Shown here piece after piece: positions 18,025 to 26,746 of a DNA stretch of 64,000 nt; within the stretch, counting starts at the first letter, position 1; the number at the start of each line of letters is the position of its first letter. This stretch comes from Wandonia haliotis (GTDB lineage: Bacteria; Bacteroidota; Bacteroidia; Flavobacteriales_D; Crocinitomicaceae). Under the pieces are notes generated by a model that saw only the letters and a list, made by a program, of their open reading frames with translations, had not been told where the DNA came from and did not search any database. Position numbers and translations under genes: made by a program. Location of the stretch: assembly GCF_039523435.1 (NCBI RefSeq), contig NZ_BAAAFH010000022.1, positions 806,001 through 870,000 of the forward strand. The letters run 5' to 3'.

Positions 18025-18951
18025 ATGAAAACTTTACTCATTATTATATTATTTATTGTGGGAGGGGCGGGATGCTCCTATGCACAACAGGACCCAATGG
18101 TCAGCCAGTATATGTTTAATGGTTTGTACCTGAACCCTGCTTACGCCGGTTCACACAAATACTGGACCTCAACGTTTAGTTTCAGAAAACAGTGGGTCGG
18201 ATTTGAAGGCTCACCCCAAACGGTAATCGGTGCGATTGACGGACCTCTGGCTGGTCAGAAAATGGGGTTGGGACTCATTTACTTCAATGACCAAATAGGA
18301 GTCACCAAACAAAACTCTATTCTGGCCAATTATGCCTACAGGATCAGGGTAAGTGAAAACGGACGTCTTGCCCTCGGAATAAGTGCCGGAATATCGCAAT
18401 TTAGTGCCGAGTTGACCTCCCTTACAATTTGGGATACAGATGATCAGGTTTTTATGAATAATGTCAGTAGTAAAATACTTCCCCGCTTTGGTTTCGGGAT
18501 TTATTACACAGATAAAAACTGGTATGCCGGATTTTCCATTCCCACGCTAATTGCGTATGAAAAAGGACGTGATTTCTCCTTGAATTTGAATAAATCGTCT
18601 TTTTTGAATCGGCACTATCTGTTGACGGGAGGGTACATCTTCAAAGTATCCGAAAATGTGAAACTGAAACCCTCTGTCCTGTTAAAATATCTCCCCCATG
18701 CTCCATTGCAGGCAGATATAAATTTAGGAGTCCTTATTAAGGATATGTTCTGGATCGGTGGTTCTTTCCGATCAGGAGATGCCGGAGTAATCCTTCTTGA
18801 ATATCAATCCAATAATTATTTCCGAATCGGGTATGCATACGATCTCACTTTTTCCGAATTGCGGAGACACTCATCCGGTTCACATGAAATCATGATAGGA
18901 ATTGATTTCGGAAAAGACATGATCAAGACTAAAACACCCCGATACTTTTAA
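18025..18951 (+). CDS. PorP/SprF family T9SS-associated outer-membrane protein
   Basis: 308 residues with a signal peptide and the family start QQDPMVSQYMFNGLYLNPAYAG, followed by beta-barrel-like strands (KQWVGFEGSP, GLIYFNDQIGV) and the end motif GSHEIMIGIDF. PorP/SprF proteins sit in the outer membrane and are needed for export or surface attachment of CHU_C (type B) cargo. It lies 23 bp behind the SprB-like adhesin and 11 bp before the OmpA-like gene, so it is probably the dedicated partner of that adhesin. Confidence 0.93.
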   Translation: MKTLLIIILFIVGGAGCSYAQQDPMVSQYMFNGLYLNPAYAGSHKYWTSTFSFRKQWVGFEGSPQTVIGAIDGPLAGQKMGLGLIYFNDQIGVTKQNSILANYAYRIRVSENGRLALGISAGISQFSAELTSLTIWDTDDQVFMNNVSSKILPRFGFGIYYTDKNWYAGFSIPTLIAYEKGRDFSLNLNKSSFLNRHYLLTGGYIFKVSENVKLKPSVLLKYLPHAPLQADINLGVLIKDMFWIGGSFRSGDAGVILLEYQSNNYFRIGYAYDLTFSELRRHSSGSHEIMIGIDFGKDMIKTKTPRYF

Positions 18952-18962
18952 AATTTTGCCTT

Positions 18963-20852
18963 ATGAAAAAGTTTATATCCATATTATCCTCTTTATTCCT
19001 CATTGGAATTCTGATAGGATGTAGTGGTCACCATATGAGAAAAGGAGACCGATATTTCGACAATTACGCATACGCGAATGCAGTCAAACACTACTCAAAA
19101 GCGTATGACAAAATGAATAACGAAAAAGCTGAAAGAAGTCTGGCTATTTCCTATATGAAAATGAGTAGTCCGGAAATCTCCGGATCTTATTTCAGTAAAG
19201 TAGTCAACAGGTCTTCCCCTGCGGCTATAGATTACCTGAATTATGCAAAAGTACTCATGGAAACCGGTAAATACGAAGAAGCTATTCCATGGATAGAAAA
19301 ATACCTAGCATTCAACGAAAATGATCTATTAGCTCAGTTACTCCTGGCTTCCTGCAAATCAGTTGATGAGCGTTATATTGACACAACCCTGTTTGAGTTA
19401 ACCCCGGTTCCTACAGATGACTTTTCGAACTCATTTGGAACCGTAACGTATAAAAACGGAACTGTATTTACAGCAGATAAAGAAGTCTTTTCAGGAAACA
19501 GGAAAAGCCAATGGACAGGAAAATCCTACCTGAATCTTTACTATATGGAAAAAGGAGAAAACGGAAACTGGCTTCCTCCGTCTGCACTTAAAGGCGATAT
19601 CAACGGATCATTTCATGATGGACCGGCAACCTTCTCAAAGGATGGTAAAACAGTGTATTTTACTCGAAGCAATTACTACAAAAACAAACGAATAACAAAC
19701 GATGAAAATATCTGTAATCTGAAAATATTTAAAGCCAGTTTGGTAGATGGCAAATGGAAAAACCTTGAAGAATATCCCTTTAATAGTGATGATTATTCTG
19801 TAGGACATCCAACTTTATCTGAGGACGGAAAAACACTTTACTTCGTCTCAGATATGCCCGGAGGTATTGGAGGAACAGACCTCTATAAATCCGAACTGAA
19901 AAACGGAAAATGGTCTGCCCCGGAAAATCTCGGAGAAACAATCAATACAAGAGGAAATGAGATGTTCCCTTATATCCACTGTGACGGCTCTCTGTATTTC
20001 TCCTCTGATTCTCACAACTCAATGGGAGGACTGGATGTTTTTATTACGTATTTTACAGGAGAAGAGTGGGCTACTCCGGAAAACTTAAATTATCCGCTTA
20101 ACTCTTCCAAAGACGACTTTTCCTTTTCACTAAATGAAGATAACATCACCGGTTTTGTCTCTTCATCCCGTACTCAAGCTGACAAAATCTATGCCTTCAC
20201 CAAAAAACCTCCGACTTTTAACCTATATGGGTTTACCAGAAAAAAAGGAACTCAGATTCCGGTGAGTAATGTAACTATTAAGATTACAGAAGCTACCAGC
20301 GGCAATGTTATTGAGATGCAAAGTGATGAGGAGGGAAAATTCAGTTTACAACTTGAGCCTGAATCCGAATACCTGTTACTCTGTACAAAAGAAGGATGTT
20401 TTACGCGAACAGATAACATTTCAACACTGGGTAAAAAATACTCGGAAGATTTTTATGCTGATTTTGAAGTAGAAGAGATAATCATTGACAAACCCATTGT
20501 TCTGGAAAACATCTACTATGATTTTGACAAATGGGATATTCGTCCTGATGCGGCAAAAGAGCTGGATCATCTTGTAAAACTACTTCAGGATAATCCTCAG
20601 ATCGAAATTGAGTTAAGCTCCCACACAGATTCAAGAGGAGCGGACAACTACAACCTCGTTCTTTCAGACCGAAGAGCCAACTCGGCAGTTTCCTATCTGA
20701 TTAGTAAAGGTATCAGCAAAAAACGGGTAAGTAGTAAAGGATATGGAGAAACGCAACTGGTCAATCAATGTTCTAACAAAACCCCTTGCTCAGAAGAAGA
20801 ACACCAGGCGAATAGAAGAACTGAGTTTAAGGTAACAAAAATCAATAAATAA
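18963..20852 (+). CDS. OmpA-family lipoprotein with TPR and beta-propeller (PorE-like)
   Basis: 629 residues. A lipoprotein signal (IGILIGCSG, Cys-20) is followed by TPR-like helices at about 30-140 and a PD40/WD40-like beta-propeller at about 150-415 (repeats such as SEDGKTLYFVSDMPGG). Next are a carboxypeptidase-regulatory-like beta-sandwich at about 420-500 and an OmpA C-terminal peptidoglycan-binding domain (NIYYDFDKWDIRPDA, SSHTDSRG, NLVLSDRRA). The same domain order is known from PorE, which tethers the T9SS to peptidoglycan. As third gene of the adhesin-SprF operon, it probably anchors that export site. A terminator follows. Confidence 0.9.
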   Translation: MKKFISILSSLFLIGILIGCSGHHMRKGDRYFDNYAYANAVKHYSKAYDKMNNEKAERSLAISYMKMSSPEISGSYFSKVVNRSSPAAIDYLNYAKVLMETGKYEEAIPWIEKYLAFNENDLLAQLLLASCKSVDERYIDTTLFELTPVPTDDFSNSFGTVTYKNGTVFTADKEVFSGNRKSQWTGKSYLNLYYMEKGENGNWLPPSALKGDINGSFHDGPATFSKDGKTVYFTRSNYYKNKRITNDENICNLKIFKASLVDGKWKNLEEYPFNSDDYSVGHPTLSEDGKTLYFVSDMPGGIGGTDLYKSELKNGKWSAPENLGETINTRGNEMFPYIHCDGSLYFSSDSHNSMGGLDVFITYFTGEEWATPENLNYPLNSSKDDFSFSLNEDNITGFVSSSRTQADKIYAFTKKPPTFNLYGFTRKKGTQIPVSNVTIKITEATSGNVIEMQSDEEGKFSLQLEPESEYLLLCTKEGCFTRTDNISTLGKKYSEDFYADFEVEEIIIDKPIVLENIYYDFDKWDIRPDAAKELDHLVKLLQDNPQIEIELSSHTDSRGADNYNLVLSDRRANSAVSYLISKGISKKRVSSKGYGETQLVNQCSNKTPCSEEEHQANRRTEFKVTKINK

Positions 20853-20868
20853 ACACCTGAATACGAAG

Positions 20869-20904
20869 AACCGGGAGAAGCACTGATATTTCTCCCGGTT
20901 TTTT
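20869..20904 (+). terminator. Rho-independent terminator of the SprB-like operon
   Basis: 10-bp stem (AACCGGGAGA with TCTCCCGGTT), 12-base loop, then TTTTGC. Located 16 bp after the OmpA-like gene. Confidence 0.85.
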
Positions 20905-20982
20905 GCTTCCAATCCGAACCTCGTCGGTTTCAATAAATTTTAGTAAATTGCCTGTTACATACTCTGTTTCAACACAACCGGC

Positions 20983-21804
20983 ATGAAAAATTACTACTCA
21001 ATTCTATTACTGGTTTTTGTATTTTTTATTACTGAAACAACTGCTCAGGAACTCTATAAATTAGGTGCTCGTTCCGCTGCACTTGGACATACTTCAGTAA
21101 CAATAAATGACATTTGGGCTTACCATCACAACCCCGGTATGTTAGGTTATCTCGAACAAGGAGGCGTGGGAGTCTATTATGAAAATCGTTTTTTTCTTCG
21201 CGAATTAAATTATCAGGGACTAACATTTGCCCAACCATTAAAAAAGGGAACGATATCAGCCGGAGCTCAATTCAGCGGGTTTGAAAATTATCGTTCTGCA
21301 AGAGCAGGGGCAGGATACTCTCTTCGTCTCACTGATTATATAGCAATGGGTGTACAGGTCAACTACCTGAATGTAAGTATTCCCGGAGGATATGGAACAA
21401 AACATGGAATCAGCGGAGAATTTGGGTTAGCTACCCGAATCGGTAAAAAATGGATGATTGGAGCGAGTATTTATAATATCACCCGAACCCGGTTTGCAAG
21501 CTATCAAAACGAACGATTTGCTTCTGTCATCCGTTTGGGAGCAAGTTATCTCATCAGCCAAAAACTAACGGCATCTGCAGAATTCGAAAAAAGTATTATT
21601 TCTCCTTTACAAATAAAGGGGGCACTAGAGTATCAACCCATTGAGAAGTTATTCCTGCGTGCCGGTGTTCATTCCTCACCATTGGAAATTAGTTTTGGCT
21701 TAGGTTATAATCTGAAAGGGTTACGTATTGATCTGGCATCAAGCTACAAGCAGATTATCGGTTTTACAACCGGAGTCTCCATTCATTATTGCTGGGGTAC
21801 ATGA
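20983..21804 (+). CDS. Outer-membrane beta-barrel protein, PorV/PorQ-like
   Basis: 273 residues: signal peptide (1-22, ending TTAQ), then a FadL/UPF0164-like start (KLGARSAALGHTSVTINDIWAYHHNPG) as in PorV/PorQ-type proteins, followed by regularly spaced beta strands ending in an aromatic/Gly-rich tail. The N-terminal NPG element is typical of that superfamily. Its stop codon overlaps the start of the next gene (ATGA), so the two barrels are made together. A role as partner or chaperone of the helix-hairpin-helix barrel is inference. Confidence 0.7.
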   Translation: MKNYYSILLLVFVFFITETTAQELYKLGARSAALGHTSVTINDIWAYHHNPGMLGYLEQGGVGVYYENRFFLRELNYQGLTFAQPLKKGTISAGAQFSGFENYRSARAGAGYSLRLTDYIAMGVQVNYLNVSIPGGYGTKHGISGEFGLATRIGKKWMIGASIYNITRTRFASYQNERFASVIRLGASYLISQKLTASAEFEKSIISPLQIKGALEYQPIEKLFLRAGVHSSPLEISFGLGYNLKGLRIDLASSYKQIIGFTTGVSIHYCWGT

Positions 21805-23891
21805 TCATCTACTATCGACATATCATCTTTATCCTTTTATTCTCTTTTCTTTCGTTCTACGCAAACGCACAATTTGAACAAAAAAACGAGATTATTCAGC
21901 AACGTATAGAATATCTGGCAGAAAATCTTGAATCCGAAAATGTGGTACTGGAACAAATTACTGAGGAACTTCACTTTTACTTTGACAACCCGATAAATCT
22001 CAATAAGACAGAAGGAGAAGATCTGAGAGCACTTGGATTACTGACAGAGGTACAAATTGTATCCTTAATCAACCACCGTAAAAAATTCGGCAAGCTAATT
22101 AGCATCTACGAAGTACAGGCTGTCCCCTATTGGGATCTGTTAACAATAGAAATGATACTCCCTTTTATACGGGTTGATGATAAATTTGACCAGTTACACG
22201 TTTCCCTCAAAGAAATGCTAAAGTTTGGAAAAGGTGAAGTTTTACTCCGCTATCAACGAAATATTGAACAGAAGAAAGGATACGAGGATGTTCCTGATTC
22301 GGTCTTTGAAAATTCAAACTCCTATTACCACGGAAATCCGGATCGCTATTATATGCGAACCCGTTTTACCTACCGCAACAATTTCAGTATTGGGGTAACC
22401 ATGGAAAAAGATCCGGGAGAATCCTTCTTTCGGGACTCCAACCCCTATGGTTTTGATTTTTACTCCGCTCATGCTTTTTATCAGGGAGGCAAATATCTTC
22501 GCACTATTGCTTTAGGAGATTACCAATTACAAATTGGGCAGGGAGTTAATTTTTGGTCGGGCTATGCTTTCAACAAAACAGCTGATGTGGTCAATATAAA
22601 AAAGAATGCCCGCGGATTACGTCCTTATGCTTCAGTTGATGAAACCCGTTTTCTTCGTGGCGCAGCTGTTGAAGCCGGAGTAGGTAAGTTTAGTGTAACC
22701 GCCTTTGCATCTGTAAAAAAAGTGGATGCTACCTTACAAGAAACATTAGATACACTCAATCAGGAAGAACAATTTGCTTCGGCAATCAACATGACCGGGC
22801 TACACAGAACACATTCCGAGATTGCAAGAAAGAACGCCTTACAGGAACGCATTTTTGGTGGTTATGTTCAGTACAAAAGTACAAGTTTTACTAGTGGAAT
22901 TGCTGTCATCCATCATAGCTATAACTCTTCTTTTGAAAGACCTCTCCAGCCCTATAATCAATTTGATTTTCGGGGAAAAAACCTACTAAACATCAGCGCA
23001 GATTACTCGTATGTCATTAAAAACACTAATGTATTTGGTGAAATAGTCCGCTCCGGTTCCGGAGCCATTGGGTTTTTACAAGGTGCAATGATCGCATTAG
23101 ACACAAGAGTCGCTTTAAGCGCTCTCTACCGCCACTACCCTAAAGATTTTCACACATTTTATTCGCAGGGATTTCGTGAAGGATCCAGAAGTCAGAATGA
23201 GAGCGGTATGTTTCTGGGGTTATCATGGCGACTGTCCGGCAAATGGTTACTGAATTCCTATATCGACTTTTTTAAATTTCCCTGGTTAAGGTTTCAGGTA
23301 GATGCACCATCAACAGGAAGCGAGTTTTTAACTCAGATCACGTTTAAGCCCTCAAGACATTTCGAAGTTTATGCTCGTTTTCGGGAACAAAACAGAATGC
23401 GAAACAGTCGTTTTGAAGATGGAACTATTACGGAAATTGAGAATGTCAAGCAACGTAATTACAGACTCAACCTCTCGTTCCGGGCAAGTGAGTTTATCAC
23501 GTTGAAATCGCGAATCGAATATGTCACCGTCACACGCCCCAGCAGTCCCGGACAAAAAGGAGTACTGCTTTATCAGGATATTGTTTACAAACCAAAGAAC
23601 TTTCCTGTTGATATCAGTTTGAGATATGCTCTCTTTGACACCGATGGCTATGATTCGCGAATCTACGCTTTTGAAAATAATATGTTGAACGTTTTCTATA
23701 TACCCGCCCATTCCGGAACGGGGATGCGAGCTTACGCCTTACTAAGGTGGACATTTGCCAGAAGATTTGACTTGTGGATTAAGTATGGTATTTTCCTGTA
23801 TGAGAATGTTAAGGCAATTGGATCTGCCGGAGAAACAATAACAGGAAACAGGAAATCAGATATTGGCGTTCAATTGCGCATAAAGTTCTAA
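21801..23891 (+). CDS. Helix-hairpin-helix domain protein with outer-membrane beta-barrel
   Basis: 696 residues from the ATG at 21801; the TTG at 21789 lies inside the preceding gene and is not needed. After a signal peptide (about 1-24) comes an alpha-helical part with two ComEA-type helix-hairpin-helix motifs (NPINLNKTEGEDLRALG, LINHRKKFGKLISIYEV) at about 60-135, then ~550 residues of beta strands rich in Y-x-R-x-x-F patterns and a C-terminal strand ending IGVQLRIKF. This is a Bacteroidota family. The placement of a DNA-binding-type HhH domain on the periplasmic side of an outer-membrane barrel suggests a DNA-uptake or scaffold role (inference). A terminator follows. Confidence 0.75.
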   Translation: MIIYYRHIIFILLFSFLSFYANAQFEQKNEIIQQRIEYLAENLESENVVLEQITEELHFYFDNPINLNKTEGEDLRALGLLTEVQIVSLINHRKKFGKLISIYEVQAVPYWDLLTIEMILPFIRVDDKFDQLHVSLKEMLKFGKGEVLLRYQRNIEQKKGYEDVPDSVFENSNSYYHGNPDRYYMRTRFTYRNNFSIGVTMEKDPGESFFRDSNPYGFDFYSAHAFYQGGKYLRTIALGDYQLQIGQGVNFWSGYAFNKTADVVNIKKNARGLRPYASVDETRFLRGAAVEAGVGKFSVTAFASVKKVDATLQETLDTLNQEEQFASAINMTGLHRTHSEIARKNALQERIFGGYVQYKSTSFTSGIAVIHHSYNSSFERPLQPYNQFDFRGKNLLNISADYSYVIKNTNVFGEIVRSGSGAIGFLQGAMIALDTRVALSALYRHYPKDFHTFYSQGFREGSRSQNESGMFLGLSWRLSGKWLLNSYIDFFKFPWLRFQVDAPSTGSEFLTQITFKPSRHFEVYARFREQNRMRNSRFEDGTITEIENVKQRNYRLNLSFRASEFITLKSRIEYVTVTRPSSPGQKGVLLYQDIVYKPKNFPVDISLRYALFDTDGYDSRIYAFENNMLNVFYIPAHSGTGMRAYALLRWTFARRFDLWIKYGIFLYENVKAIGSAGETITGNRKSDIGVQLRIKF

Positions 23892-23901
23892 CAATAAAAA
23901 A

Positions 23902-23925
23902 AGAGTCCTCCCGGACTCTCTCTTA
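23902..23925. terminator. Rho-independent terminator between convergent genes
   Basis: 7-bp stem AGAGTCC/GGACTCT with a TCCC loop, preceded by an A-tract and followed by CTCTTATTT; can serve both flanking genes. Confidence 0.75.
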
Positions 23926-23942
23926 TTTAAACTATCTTTTGA

Positions 23943-24377
23943 TTACAAATCATCAGGAATAACCGCCTGCTGAAATTGTTTCTTTTTCGGACGAAGCTGC
24001 TCGATAAAAACAACTTTCAATTTTTGTCCGTCAGCCGTATAAATCATTTCAGAAATACCGTTGGATATACCCGGGTTTTGCTTATTCTGATTGTAGAACT
24101 TTACATCCATTAATTCATAAGTAGCATCACTGTACTGAAGAAAAACCGAACTGATTTTTCCGTTTTCAACGCGCACTTTTCCATTCACACACATCACATC
24201 GTTATCCCCTTCGAAGAAAGAAATAATAACATTTCGGTGCATCTCATCTGCTATCGTGTAAGCTCCTCTTTCTTTAAAAGCTGCTTCCATCTTCTGGAAA
24301 CAATTCGCTGGTTTCTTTTGTGCCAACACACTCAGGGACAGCGTTAATAGCATTAAAGTTAGTAGACTTTTTCTCAT
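23943..24377 (-). CDS. Secreted hypothetical protein
   Basis: 144 residues with a clear signal peptide (residues 1-19, ending VLAQ). The mature part is small, mixed charge, with two cysteines (positions 26 and about 63) and no motif I recognise; the pattern of alternating strands (GKVRVENGKISSVFLQYSD) suggests a small beta-rich periplasmic domain. Stands alone, convergent to the barrel pair and divergent from gmhA. Confidence 0.6.
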   Translation of the reverse strand: MRKSLLTLMLLTLSLSVLAQKKPANCFQKMEAAFKERGAYTIADEMHRNVIISFFEGDNDVMCVNGKVRVENGKISSVFLQYSDATYELMDVKFYNQNKQNPGISNGISEMIYTADGQKLKVVFIEQLRPKKKQFQQAVIPDDL

Positions 24378-24450
24378 GTTTTACAGTTTTCGCATTTAAA
24401 GCTGTGTTTCAAATATAGCTTAATTTATGAAATTGAGTATCGAAATTTAC

Positions 24451-24458
24451 TACATTTG
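24451..24458 (+). promoter_or_regulatory. -7 element of gmhA
   Basis: TACATTTG, exact match to TAnnTTTG, 17 bases before the ATG. A TTG at 24433-24435 is 15 bp upstream, somewhat close for a -33 element. Confidence 0.45.
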
Positions 24459-24475
24459 AACAAATTCATTTTCGT

Positions 24476-25048
24476 ATGAGTACTAAACAAATTGCATACC
24501 ATTTTTTTGAAGCAGCTGAAATACTGGAAAAATTCAATAGTGATCCAACTAATTTTGAACAAATCAAAAAAGCAGGTGATCTGATGGTAAATGCAATCAA
24601 AAACGGAGGTAAAATTATGTCTTGTGGTAATGGCGGATCTATGTGTGATGCCATGCACTTTGCCGAAGAAATGACAGGAAGATATCGCGAGAACAGAAAA
24701 CCTCTTCCGGCTATGAGTCTATCCGACTCCTCTCACATGTCGTGTGTATCAAATGACTATGGCTATGCCTTCATTTTTTCTCGATTTGTTGAATCATTAG
24801 GACAAAAAGGTGATGTTCTTTTAGCGATTTCAACGAGTGGTAACTCAGAAAATGTTCTAAATGCCATCGCAGCAGCGCAGGAAAAAGGAATAACAGTTAT
24901 TGGATTAACAGGAAAAGACGGCGGAAAAATGGCTGAGCTTGTTGATGTTGAAATCAGAGCACCTTATAGTCAATATGCGGATCGGGCTCAAGAAATCCAT
25001 ATCAAAGTTATTCATTCGCTGATCGATTATATTGAGCATAATATCTAA
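24476..25048 (+). CDS. gmhA: D-sedoheptulose-7-phosphate isomerase GmhA
   Basis: 190 residues, a single SIS domain of normal GmhA length. It converts sedoheptulose 7-phosphate to D-glycero-D-manno-heptose 7-phosphate, the first step to the heptose of LPS core. Seen are the phosphate-binding SCGNGGSMCDAMHFAEE and ISTSGNSENVLNA motifs, the RENRKPLPAMSLS region, and the C-terminal AQEIHIKVIHSLID helix with the catalytic-type His. No other heptose genes are adjacent. A weak terminator follows, then the AT-rich cassette. Confidence 0.93.
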   Translation: MSTKQIAYHFFEAAEILEKFNSDPTNFEQIKKAGDLMVNAIKNGGKIMSCGNGGSMCDAMHFAEEMTGRYRENRKPLPAMSLSDSSHMSCVSNDYGYAFIFSRFVESLGQKGDVLLAISTSGNSENVLNAIAAAQEKGITVIGLTGKDGGKMAELVDVEIRAPYSQYADRAQEIHIKVIHSLIDYIEHNI

Positions 25049-25099
25049 CTAAGGAATAGTTATTTTTCACTAGTGTCCGATAAAACTTTTTTAGAAAAC

Positions 25100-25130
25100 C
25101 GGGAGGTCTGCGAAGGGTCTCCCGCTTTCG
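25100..25130 (+). terminator. Weak terminator after gmhA
   Basis: 6-bp stem CGGGAG/CTCCCG with a 13-base loop followed by CTTTCGTTT. Confidence 0.45.
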
Positions 25131-25403
25131 TTTAATTTGGTTTTGCAGCACTCAACCACCTAAAAAAAGCAGTTACTTTTTGGACGCTGATTTCTCTGAT
25201 TTATTGACTGCACACACTACTACACTGTTCCGTACCACCATTCTTGGAAAGTGAAACAGACTTTCGTTATATTCAAACCCTTTTGGGACCCAGCAGTAGT
25301 AAAACAATAGAACTATACATAACTATCATATTTTCAGACATTCAAAGCATTCAATATCCATTTGATTCATTATCTTAGTTGCACAGTGACTATATAAGAT
25401 ATA

Positions 25404-25433
25404 ACAACTATACTGTATATATACACTAGTTGT
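25404..25433. promoter_or_regulatory. Nested palindrome upstream of the ATPase/PIN cassette
   Basis: Outer arms ACAACTA/TAGTTGT (25404-25410, 25427-25433) enclose a perfect 12-bp palindrome TGTATATATACA (25414-25425); the two centres differ by one base. It ends 22 bp before the ATPase ATG, where a repressor operator or an mRNA leader hairpin would sit. No standard -7 element is seen close by, so the cassette promoter is uncertain. Confidence 0.5.
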
Positions 25434-25455
25434 AGCACATTAGAAAAAAACCTAT

Positions 25456-26739
25456 ATGGAAAAAATATATTTAAAGAATTACAAAGGATTCAAACAACAA
25501 TTTGTTGAATTAAAAGATGTTAATTTTTTAGTTGGCGAGAATAGTACAGGCAAAACTTCATTTTTAAAAATTATTAATCTTCTCTCAAGTCCTGAATTTT
25601 GGTATAACTATGAGTTCAATAACAATGAGGTTGAATTAGGATATTTTGAAGAAATAATAAATAAAAAAACTCAAGATAATCATTTTCAAATCGGAATTGA
25701 AAAACCAAATTTTGATGATGATGATGATAAAAAGAAAAAACAACAAACATTTAGAGTTATTTTTGAATTTACCGAAGAAAACTCTGTCCCAATAATCTCT
25801 CAAATTAAATTTCAAATCGAGAAATTTGATGTGTTAGTTAAGTTTACTAAAAAACAAATTACATATCGGATAAAACAGACAGAAGTTACAGACTTTGAAA
25901 AATGGGCTGTTGATTTTGAATTTCCTAAGCAGTACAAAAGAATAAATATTCCTCATAAACAATTACCTCTTTCTATTTTAATCAGATTTATTGAAAGAGA
26001 AATTATGAAAAACAATGATGAATTTAAATTTAGAACTTCTTTTGGTCAGGAAATGCTTTATCCAAGCTACAAATGGTTAGCTCCAATTAGAGCAAAAGCT
26101 AAAAGAACATATGAATCTTACAAAATAAAATTCTCTCCAGAAGGAGACCATATCCCTTCTATTCTTCGTCAAATTCTAGGAAACAAATCTAATTTAGAAA
26201 AGAACAAGATAATTACAATCTTGGAGTCTTTTGGAAAGGATAGTAATTTATTTGATAAAATAGAAATACGTGAATTAGGAAAAAAGAATAGTTCTCCTTT
26301 TGAAATTATTGTAAAGTATAAAGACATTGAAATTAAACTACCTAATGTCGGTTATGGAGTTTCTCAATCATTACCTATTATAATTGAGGTTTTATCTACA
26401 AAGAAAACTTGTTTTTCTATTCAACAACCTGAAGTGCATCTGCATCCAAAAGCTCAAGCTGCTTTCGGTAGTTTTCTTTACAACGCTGTAAAAAATGACC
26501 AAAATAAATTTATAATAGAAACTCATAGTGATTTTACTATTAACAGACTTAGACACAAATTACATAGTTCTAAAAAAGAAGTGAACTTTGACACCAAAGT
26601 ACTATTTTTTGAAAGGAATATTGATGGAAACTCAATAACGAACATAGAAATTAAAAAAGATGGAGCTTTTGCAAAGAAAGTCCCAACAAGTTATCGAGAC
26701 TTTTTTATTGATGAGGAACTTAAATTATTAGAATTATAA
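25456..26739 (+). CDS. AAA/ABC-type ATPase (OLD/AAA_15-like), probable defence ATPase
   Basis: 427 residues, cytoplasmic. Walker A is GENSTGKTS (27-35), preceded by a start typical of SMC/RecF/OLD-like ATPases (IYLKNYKGFKQ). A long Lys-rich insertion with a DDDDDKKKK run lies at about 90-100. The ABC-like signature is GYGVSQSLPIII (about 299-310), Walker B is SIQQPEVHLHP (about 322-332) and the downstream His motif ETHSD (about 355-359). The usual acidic residue before PE is Gln, so hydrolysis may be altered. There is no C-terminal TOPRIM domain, unlike full OLD or GajA. It is followed after 7 bp by a PIN-like nuclease gene. Base composition is much more AT-rich than gmhA or comM, suggesting transfer. 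Role in phage defence is inference. Confidence 0.8.
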   Translation: MEKIYLKNYKGFKQQFVELKDVNFLVGENSTGKTSFLKIINLLSSPEFWYNYEFNNNEVELGYFEEIINKKTQDNHFQIGIEKPNFDDDDDKKKKQQTFRVIFEFTEENSVPIISQIKFQIEKFDVLVKFTKKQITYRIKQTEVTDFEKWAVDFEFPKQYKRINIPHKQLPLSILIRFIEREIMKNNDEFKFRTSFGQEMLYPSYKWLAPIRAKAKRTYESYKIKFSPEGDHIPSILRQILGNKSNLEKNKIITILESFGKDSNLFDKIEIRELGKKNSSPFEIIVKYKDIEIKLPNVGYGVSQSLPIIIEVLSTKKTCFSIQQPEVHLHPKAQAAFGSFLYNAVKNDQNKFIIETHSDFTINRLRHKLHSSKKEVNFDTKVLFFERNIDGNSITNIEIKKDGAFAKKVPTSYRDFFIDEELKLLEL

Positions 26740-26746
26740 TTTAAGT

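Larger units (their letters stand above)
25049..25455. other. 407-bp AT-rich non-coding left flank of the ATPase/PIN cassette
   Basis: No open frame with coding character on either strand. It holds a weak terminator for gmhA at its left end, a nested palindrome at 25404-25433, and otherwise unstructured AT-rich sequence (for example TGACTATATAAGATATAAC just before the palindrome). The region looks like the left boundary zone of an inserted segment, but I could not find transposon ends. Confidence 0.6.
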
